Positions 6,258 through 9,733 of a stretch of 9,733 nucleotides of DNA are shown piece by piece; position 1 is the first letter of the stretch; each line of letters opens with the position of its first letter. Below the pieces are notes generated by a model. The model saw only the letters and a list, made by a program, of their open reading frames with translations. It had not been told where the DNA came from and searched no databases. Origin of the DNA: Clostridia bacterium (GTDB taxonomy: Bacteria; Bacillota; Clostridia; Oscillospirales; Butyricicoccaceae); contig JAFYMQ010000115.1 in assembly GCA_017556565.1 (NCBI GenBank), positions 1 to 9,733 of the forward strand, in the 5' to 3' direction. The translations under genes were made by a program, and so were the position numbers.

Positions 6258-6539
6258 TTAGTCTACCAGACGGGGTACTTGCCAGTAGCCGTCGAGGGTT
6301 TCGGGCGCACCCTTCTGCAGCTCATCGCGGGTGAACAGCTTCTTTTCCACGTCGTCGCGGACAACGGTCATAATGGGCATAACGTGAACCATACGCTCAA
6401 CACTCTCGGTGTCGATGGCGTTGAGCTCTGCCAGTCTGCCGCTCTGTGCATCAAAAAATGCCAGTACGCTGTCTCTCTGCTCGTCGGTCAGACGAAGCTG
6501 GTTGAGCTTTTCGAGGGAGATTAAGGTGGTTTTTTCCAT
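6258..6539 (-). CDS. gatC: Aspartyl/glutamyl-tRNA amidotransferase subunit C
   Basis: GatC (93 aa, normal length) is the small subunit that wraps between GatA and GatB and stabilises the complex. Recognisable features are the early helix with LEKLNQLRLT (usually V-x-x-L-A-R-L-x-L), the HVMPIMTVVRDD segment (usually H-V-L-P-x-x-N-V-L-R-E-D), and the C-terminal GAPETLDGYWQVPRLVD, close to the family's APE-x-x-DGYF-x-VP-x-V. AAGGAGG lies 8 bases upstream of ATG 6539. It starts 26 bases after the aspS stop and its own stop lies 15 bases before the gatA-like start, in the same reading frame. It appears intact, so a complex with GatB remains likely. Confidence 0.92.
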   Translation of the reverse strand: MEKTTLISLEKLNQLRLTDEQRDSVLAFFDAQSGRLAELNAIDTESVERMVHVMPIMTVVRDDVEKKLFTRDELQKGAPETLDGYWQVPRLVD

Positions 6540-6565
6540 ATAAAGACCTCCTTGGGTCAGCAGGG

Positions 6566-8341
6566 TCAGTCTCTGACCTTGATGTGAACTTCTCTGAGCT
6601 GCTGCTCGGTGACTTCACCGGGAGCGCCCATCATAACATCCTGTGCGTTGCCGTTGAGGGGGAATGCGATAACGTCGCGGATGGTCTCCTCGCCTGCGAT
6701 CAGCATGACGATACGGTCGATGCCGGGGGCCATGCCTGCGTGGGGAGGTGCGCCGTAGTTGAATGCGGTGTAGAGTGCGCCGAACTTGGTCTTGACGTCC
6801 TCTTCGCCGTAGCCTGCGATCTCGAAGGCTTTCTTCATGATGTCGGGGTTGTGGTTACGTACTGCGCCGGAAGAAAGCTCAACGCCGTCGCAGACGATGT
6901 CATACTGATATGCAAAGATGTCCAGAGGATCTTTGGTGTTCAGTGCTTCCAGACCGCCCTGAGGCATGGAGAAGGGGTTGTGTGTAAAGTCGATGCCGCC
7001 GGTCTCCTCGTTGCGCTCGTACATGGGGAAGTCAACGATGTAGCAGAACATATGGCTGTTGCGGTCGATCAGGTTGAGGGTCTCGCCCAGCCAGGTGCGG
7101 ATCTGGCCTGCCAACTTGTTGACGACTGCGGGGGTGTCGGAGATGAAGAAGAGGGTCTCGCCTTCCTTGATGCCCATCATCTCGGTCAGCTGAGCCTTCT
7201 GCTCCTCGGTGAGGAACTTGGCAAGGGGTCCCTTGTACTCGCCGTTTTCGAGGTTCAGGTAGCCGATGCCGAACTTCATGCCGATGGAGCGGGAATATTC
7301 GTCGATAGCCTTTTCGAATGCCTTCTTGCCGTCGCCGTCGCCGTCTTTCTTGACCAGATAGTTGGCAACGATACCTCTGACCTGCTTGCCCACGAAGGGA
7401 ATGGTGCGGCCGTTGAAGTATACGAACTCGTCCTTGCCGAAGAACTCGGTCAGGTCGTGGATGATCAGGGGGTTGCGCAGGTCGGGCTTGTCGGTACCAT
7501 ACTTGAGCATGGACTCATTGAAAGGAATGCGGCGGAAGGGGGGCTTGGAGATATTCTTCTGGGAGAACTCTTTGAAAGTATTGTAGATGCAGGTCTCAGC
7601 GGTGGTCAGGACATCTTCCTGGCTGGCAAAAGCCATCTCAAAGTCCAGCTGATAGAACTCGCCGGGAGATCTGTCCTGACGTGCGTCCTCATCACGGAAG
7701 CAGGGTGCAATCTGGAAATAACGGTCAAAGCCGGAGGTCATGAGCAGCTGCTTGAACTGCTGGGGTGCCTGAGGCAGAGCGTAGAACTTGCCCTTGTGCT
7801 TGCGGGAGGGGACCAGATAGTCACGTGCGCCCTCGGGAGAGGATGCGGTGAGTATGGGGGTCTGGATCTCCATAAAGCCCATTGCCTCCATCTCGTTGCG
7901 GATGTGGCGGATGACCTTGGAACGCAGAACGATATTGTTGTGGATCTTGGGGTTGCGCAGATCGAGGAAGCGGTACTTGAGGCGGACGTCCTCACGGGTC
8001 AGGTGGGATGCGCCGATCTCAAAGGGCAGGCTCATACGGCAGGGGCCAAGTACCTCAAGCTCGTTTGCTCTGACCTCGATAAGGCCGGTGTCGATCTTGG
8101 CATTGACGGTCTCCTCTGCACGGCGGGTGACCTCGCCGCAGATTTTGATAACGGTTTCTTTGGTGATGCCCTGCAGCAGCTTGTCATCGGAAAAAACTAC
8201 CTGGGTGACACCGTAATGGTCGCGCAGGTCGACAAAGATAACGCCGCCGTGGTCACGGATGGTTTCTACCCAGCCGCAAAGCTTGACGCTCTGACCGATA
8301 TGCTCGGTGTTGAGCTCGTTGCAAGTGTGAGTTCTCAGCAT
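6566..8341 (-). CDS. aspS: Aspartyl-tRNA synthetase, bacterial type, probably non-discriminating
   Basis: AspRS (591 aa, full length) attaches Asp to tRNA in the cytoplasm. Domain order is an N-terminal OB-fold anticodon-binding domain (about 1-105, LCGWVETIRDHGG and IFVDLRD), then the class II catalytic core with RYFQIAPCFRDEDARQDRSP as motif 2, a GAD insertion (GIGYLNLENGEYKGPLAKFL), and motif 3 as HAGMAPGIDRIVML. His31 in RDHGG matches the His associated with non-discriminating bacterial AspRS enzymes such as that of Pseudomonas aeruginosa; discriminating E. coli AspRS has Leu in RRRDLG. Being first in an operon with gatCAB supports charging of tRNA-Asn as well as tRNA-Asp. The start at ATG 8341 has AAAAGGAG 8-9 bases upstream. 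Expression is controlled by the T-box leader just upstream. Confidence 0.95.
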   Translation of the reverse strand: MLRTHTCNELNTEHIGQSVKLCGWVETIRDHGGVIFVDLRDHYGVTQVVFSDDKLLQGITKETVIKICGEVTRRAEETVNAKIDTGLIEVRANELEVLGPCRMSLPFEIGASHLTREDVRLKYRFLDLRNPKIHNNIVLRSKVIRHIRNEMEAMGFMEIQTPILTASSPEGARDYLVPSRKHKGKFYALPQAPQQFKQLLMTSGFDRYFQIAPCFRDEDARQDRSPGEFYQLDFEMAFASQEDVLTTAETCIYNTFKEFSQKNISKPPFRRIPFNESMLKYGTDKPDLRNPLIIHDLTEFFGKDEFVYFNGRTIPFVGKQVRGIVANYLVKKDGDGDGKKAFEKAIDEYSRSIGMKFGIGYLNLENGEYKGPLAKFLTEEQKAQLTEMMGIKEGETLFFISDTPAVVNKLAGQIRTWLGETLNLIDRNSHMFCYIVDFPMYERNEETGGIDFTHNPFSMPQGGLEALNTKDPLDIFAYQYDIVCDGVELSSGAVRNHNPDIMKKAFEIAGYGEEDVKTKFGALYTAFNYGAPPHAGMAPGIDRIVMLIAGEETIRDVIAFPLNGNAQDVMMGAPGEVTEQQLREVHIKVRD

Positions 8342-8396
8342 TGTAATTACTCCTTTTAAGCTATATTTTTATATATAATTATCAGAATTATGAGCG

Positions 8397-8449
8397 AAAA
8401 CAAAAAGAAGATATCATTCACCCCAAAGCATGGGACGAAAGATATCTTC
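8397..8449 (-). terminator. Conditional terminator of the T-box
   Basis: GAAGATATC (8449-8441) pairs perfectly with GATATCTTC (8415-8407). Further pairing lies inside, between CCCA and TGGG near the loop. A U-rich tail, TTTTTGTTTT (8406-8397), follows. The 5' arm overlaps the conserved T-box sequence, so tRNA-stabilised antiterminator and terminator are mutually exclusive. It lies 55 bases upstream of the aspS start codon. Confidence 0.85.
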
Positions 8450-8660
8450 CGCGATACCACCCAAATTGGCACGGCCAATGCCCTGCCCTCTCTTGCCATC
8501 GTGACGTGATGTAACCGTGCGGGTCTAATAACCGACAAAACGGTGTTCTTCCGCAAGCTCCGAAGTGTTCTTCACACAAAGGCTGATACCGTCTTTGCAC
8601 CAATCGACGGCTCTCTGAAACAGCTGGTCTGTGCTACTCTCTTCATCATAGCATCTACAC
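8397..8660 (-). promoter_or_regulatory. T-box riboswitch leader of the aspS-gat operon, specifier GAAC
   Basis: Untranslated leader that binds uncharged tRNA and prevents termination. Stem I is well formed. The loop-E strands are AGTA (8638-8635) and GAA (8573-8571). CACAGA pairs with TTTGTG, GCTG with CAGC, and GCCGTC with GACGGT. The distal motifs AGAGAG and GGTGCAA are present. The specifier stretch after the GAA is GAACAC (8570-8565), offering GAA (Glu) at 8570-8568 and AAC (Asn) at 8569-8567. The T-box proper is GGGTGGTATCGCGG (8462-8449), with the TGGT tRNA-end-binding bulge at 8459-8456. Its 3' part overlaps the terminator hairpin, as needed for a switch. An Asp codon (GAC) is not at the specifier position although aspS is the first gene. 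An overlapping Glu/Asn specifier has been described for the transamidation operon T-box of Clostridium acetobutylicum (from memory). Confidence 0.92.
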
Positions 8661-8665
8661 AGTAA

Positions 8666-8694
8666 AAAATATCACAAATCGCGCTGATTGTCAA
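8666..8694 (-). promoter_or_regulatory. Sigma-A-type promoter of the T-box/aspS operon
   Basis: A perfect -35 box, TTGACA (8694-8689), and TATTTT (8671-8666, four of six to consensus) are separated by 17 bases on the minus strand. The expected start near 8659 puts the whole T-box Stem I in the transcript. The -35 box begins only 7 bases past the stop codon of the hydrolase gene, and no separate terminator for that gene is visible, so the T-box terminator may also limit read-through from it. Confidence 0.7.
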
Positions 8695-8701
8695 ATATTT
8701 A

Positions 8702-9733
8702 TTAGAGATAAGGTGTTATTTTTTTGATGAGGTTGGCTGCGTAGTGGTCAAAGCCCTCGTCTGTGGGATGCAGGTATCCGTCGGCAAACAGCCCTGCCTC
8801 CCGAGGTACCAGATCATAGCCGCTGATATTGATGACGTTGGGCAAATCCCCGGTCAGACGGGGAATGCGCTCGTCAAACAGCTCGAACTTGCCGAGGCCG
8901 GGATTGGGGTGATCGGGTACATCCATTCTGTATATGGGCGACAGGGCGAATATTTTGGTATTGGGATAGGTCTCGCTGAGATTTTTGTAAAAATCGCGGC
9001 ACTTGCGCTCAAACAGGTCCACGTCGCCCACCCTCCAGCTGTTGACGCCGTAAGCCACCAGTATATAATCGGGCTCAAAGTCGTCTTTGTGCAGAGCCAG
9101 CAGGGGGAAGAACACCTCGCCGCCGATAGCTTTGTTGTACTCCTCGCAGCCGAGAGCCTCGGCTACCTTACAGGCATAGCGGTTGTAGTTGCGCACGGCG
9201 TCATAGCCCTGTGTGATGGAGTCGCCGTAGAAGACCATCTTTTTGTCAAGGCGGACAGGCTCAAAGCTTGCGCCGTCGTCAAGCTCGAGCTTCTTTATAT
9301 AGGTGATGCAGTTAAAGGGCAAATATACCGTGACCACCTTGCTGCCCTCGCCCAGCTCAAAGCTCTTGCAGGCTGCCTCAATAGGCAGGTCAAATGTGCT
9401 GTATATCTCGGGCAGCTCTATATCAAGACAGTTGTCTATGCTGCCGACATAGCGCTCGTCGGCAAAGACGTCGAGAGTGAAAAACTTGCGGGAGTTGCCG
9501 CTTTCCAGATCAAGATCAAGGCTCAGGCTGCGGCTGTCGGTGCGAAATACCAGCTTGATACCGGCTGACGAGGAGGTATTGCGGTAAAAACGCAGCGCCT
9601 CGTCACGGCGGGCGTCACTATTTGCCTCATAAACGTACAGACGGTAGGTTTCCTGCTGCTCGCGGGTAAATCTGTGAAGCAGCAGGCCTCTCTCGGTCTC
9701 CTCATATCTGACTGCGCCGCGGGCGGCTGCATA
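8702..9733 (-). CDS. SGNH/GDSL-family hydrolase with N-terminal beta domain (5' end beyond window)
   Basis: Partial gene: the frame is open from the window edge to the stop at 8702 (343 residues visible), so the true start lies outside. The internal ATG at 9337 is not the start, because good family-like protein continues upstream (GAVRYEETERGLLLHRF, then a beta-rich stretch with FFTLDVFADERYVGSIDN). The C-terminal SGNH domain has block I, FYGDSITQGYD (nucleophilic Ser), the Asn-containing block VAYGVNSWR, and the His/Asp block LHPTDEGFDHY, so the catalytic set looks complete. Such two-domain proteins are esterase-like, often aimed at acetylated or acylated carbohydrates; the substrate cannot be read from sequence. 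Whether it has a signal peptide is unknown because the N terminus is missing. It lies upstream of the aspS operon on the same strand but appears functionally unrelated. Confidence 0.85.
   Translation of the reverse strand, partial: YAAARGAVRYEETERGLLLHRFTREQQETYRLYVYEANSDARRDEALRFYRNTSSSAGIKLVFRTDSRSLSLDLDLESGNSRKFFTLDVFADERYVGSIDNCLDIELPEIYSTFDLPIEAACKSFELGEGSKVVTVYLPFNCITYIKKLELDDGASFEPVRLDKKMVFYGDSITQGYDAVRNYNRYACKVAEALGCEEYNKAIGGEVFFPLLALHKDDFEPDYILVAYGVNSWRVGDVDLFERKCRDFYKNLSETYPNTKIFALSPIYRMDVPDHPNPGLGKFELFDERIPRLTGDLPNVINISGYDLVPREAGLFADGYLHPTDEGFDHYAANLIKKITPYL

Noticed and set aside
5043..6524. Plus-strand open frame of 493 codons opposite gatA/gatC
   Set aside because: It is the mirror of real minus-strand genes. 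Its protein is an unnatural run of Ala, Val, Gly and Cys with no recognisable domain, and no ribosome binding site or promoter was seen.
6584..8359. Plus-strand open frame of 591 codons opposite aspS
   Set aside because: Same length and extent as aspS on the other strand; a compositional shadow in a GC-biased third-position context.
8566..8580. GAC (Asp) specifier expected for aspS
   Set aside because: No GAC occurs at the decoding position after the loop-E GAA; the sequence there is GAACAC.
8702..9337. Hydrolase gene starting at ATG 9337
   Set aside because: The frame stays open to the window edge and the upstream translation continues the N-terminal domain typical of this hydrolase type, so 9337 is internal.

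Overview
This window looks like chromosomal DNA from a Gram-positive, low-to-mid GC anaerobe of the Clostridia. A gut Ruminococcaceae/Oscillospiraceae relative is my best guess, from style and not from any search. Supporting signs are a T-box tRNA-sensing leader (largely a Firmicutes device), strong AGGAGG ribosome binding sites, sigma-A-type promoters with 17-bp spacers, indirect aminoacylation genes (gatCAB), and a Clostridia-style lipoprotein. All genes that I accept lie on the minus strand, so transcription runs from high to low coordinates.

Layout from right to left (5' to 3' on the minus strand). Positions 9733-8702 hold a GDSL/SGNH hydrolase that is cut by the window edge. A promoter (8694-8666) and a T-box leader (about 8660-8397) follow at once. 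They drive a compact five-gene operon: aspS (8341-6566), gatC (6539-6258), a divergent gatA-like gene (6242-5064), gatB (5062-3626) and a type I L-asparaginase-like gene (3610-2564). A clear intrinsic terminator closes the operon (2543-2509). Next comes a stand-alone promoter (2384-2356) and a family 5 solute-binding lipoprotein gene (2309-414) whose product carries a 44-residue Thr-Gly linker. Positions 1-413 contain no gene. They hold palindromic and direct repeats and a symmetrical hairpin that probably terminates the lipoprotein transcript.

The operon fits tRNA-dependent amidation. A probably non-discriminating AspRS would charge Asp onto tRNA-Asp and tRNA-Asn, and the GatB/GatC part would activate and amidate the misacylated tRNA (Asp-tRNA-Asn and/or Glu-tRNA-Gln). 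The T-box specifier region reads GAAC, which contains overlapping Glu (GAA) and Asn (AAC) codons, so the leader could sense tRNA-Glu and tRNA-Asn together.

The most interesting point is the ammonia-supplying half. The GatA-like protein is about 90 residues short. By eye it has lost the amidase-signature catalytic Lys and nucleophilic Ser, and probably the cis-Ser, although the fold motifs persist. Next to it sits an asparaginase-family protein, the same family as the ammonia-producing GatD subunit of archaeal GatDE. That protein keeps both catalytic Thr positions and the Asp but appears to have Gln where the catalytic Lys should be. GatB keeps its zinc-site cysteines and the HxEED kinase-site motif. 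The operon may therefore encode an amidotransferase with a rewired or unknown ammonia source. This is inference and needs alignment and biochemistry.
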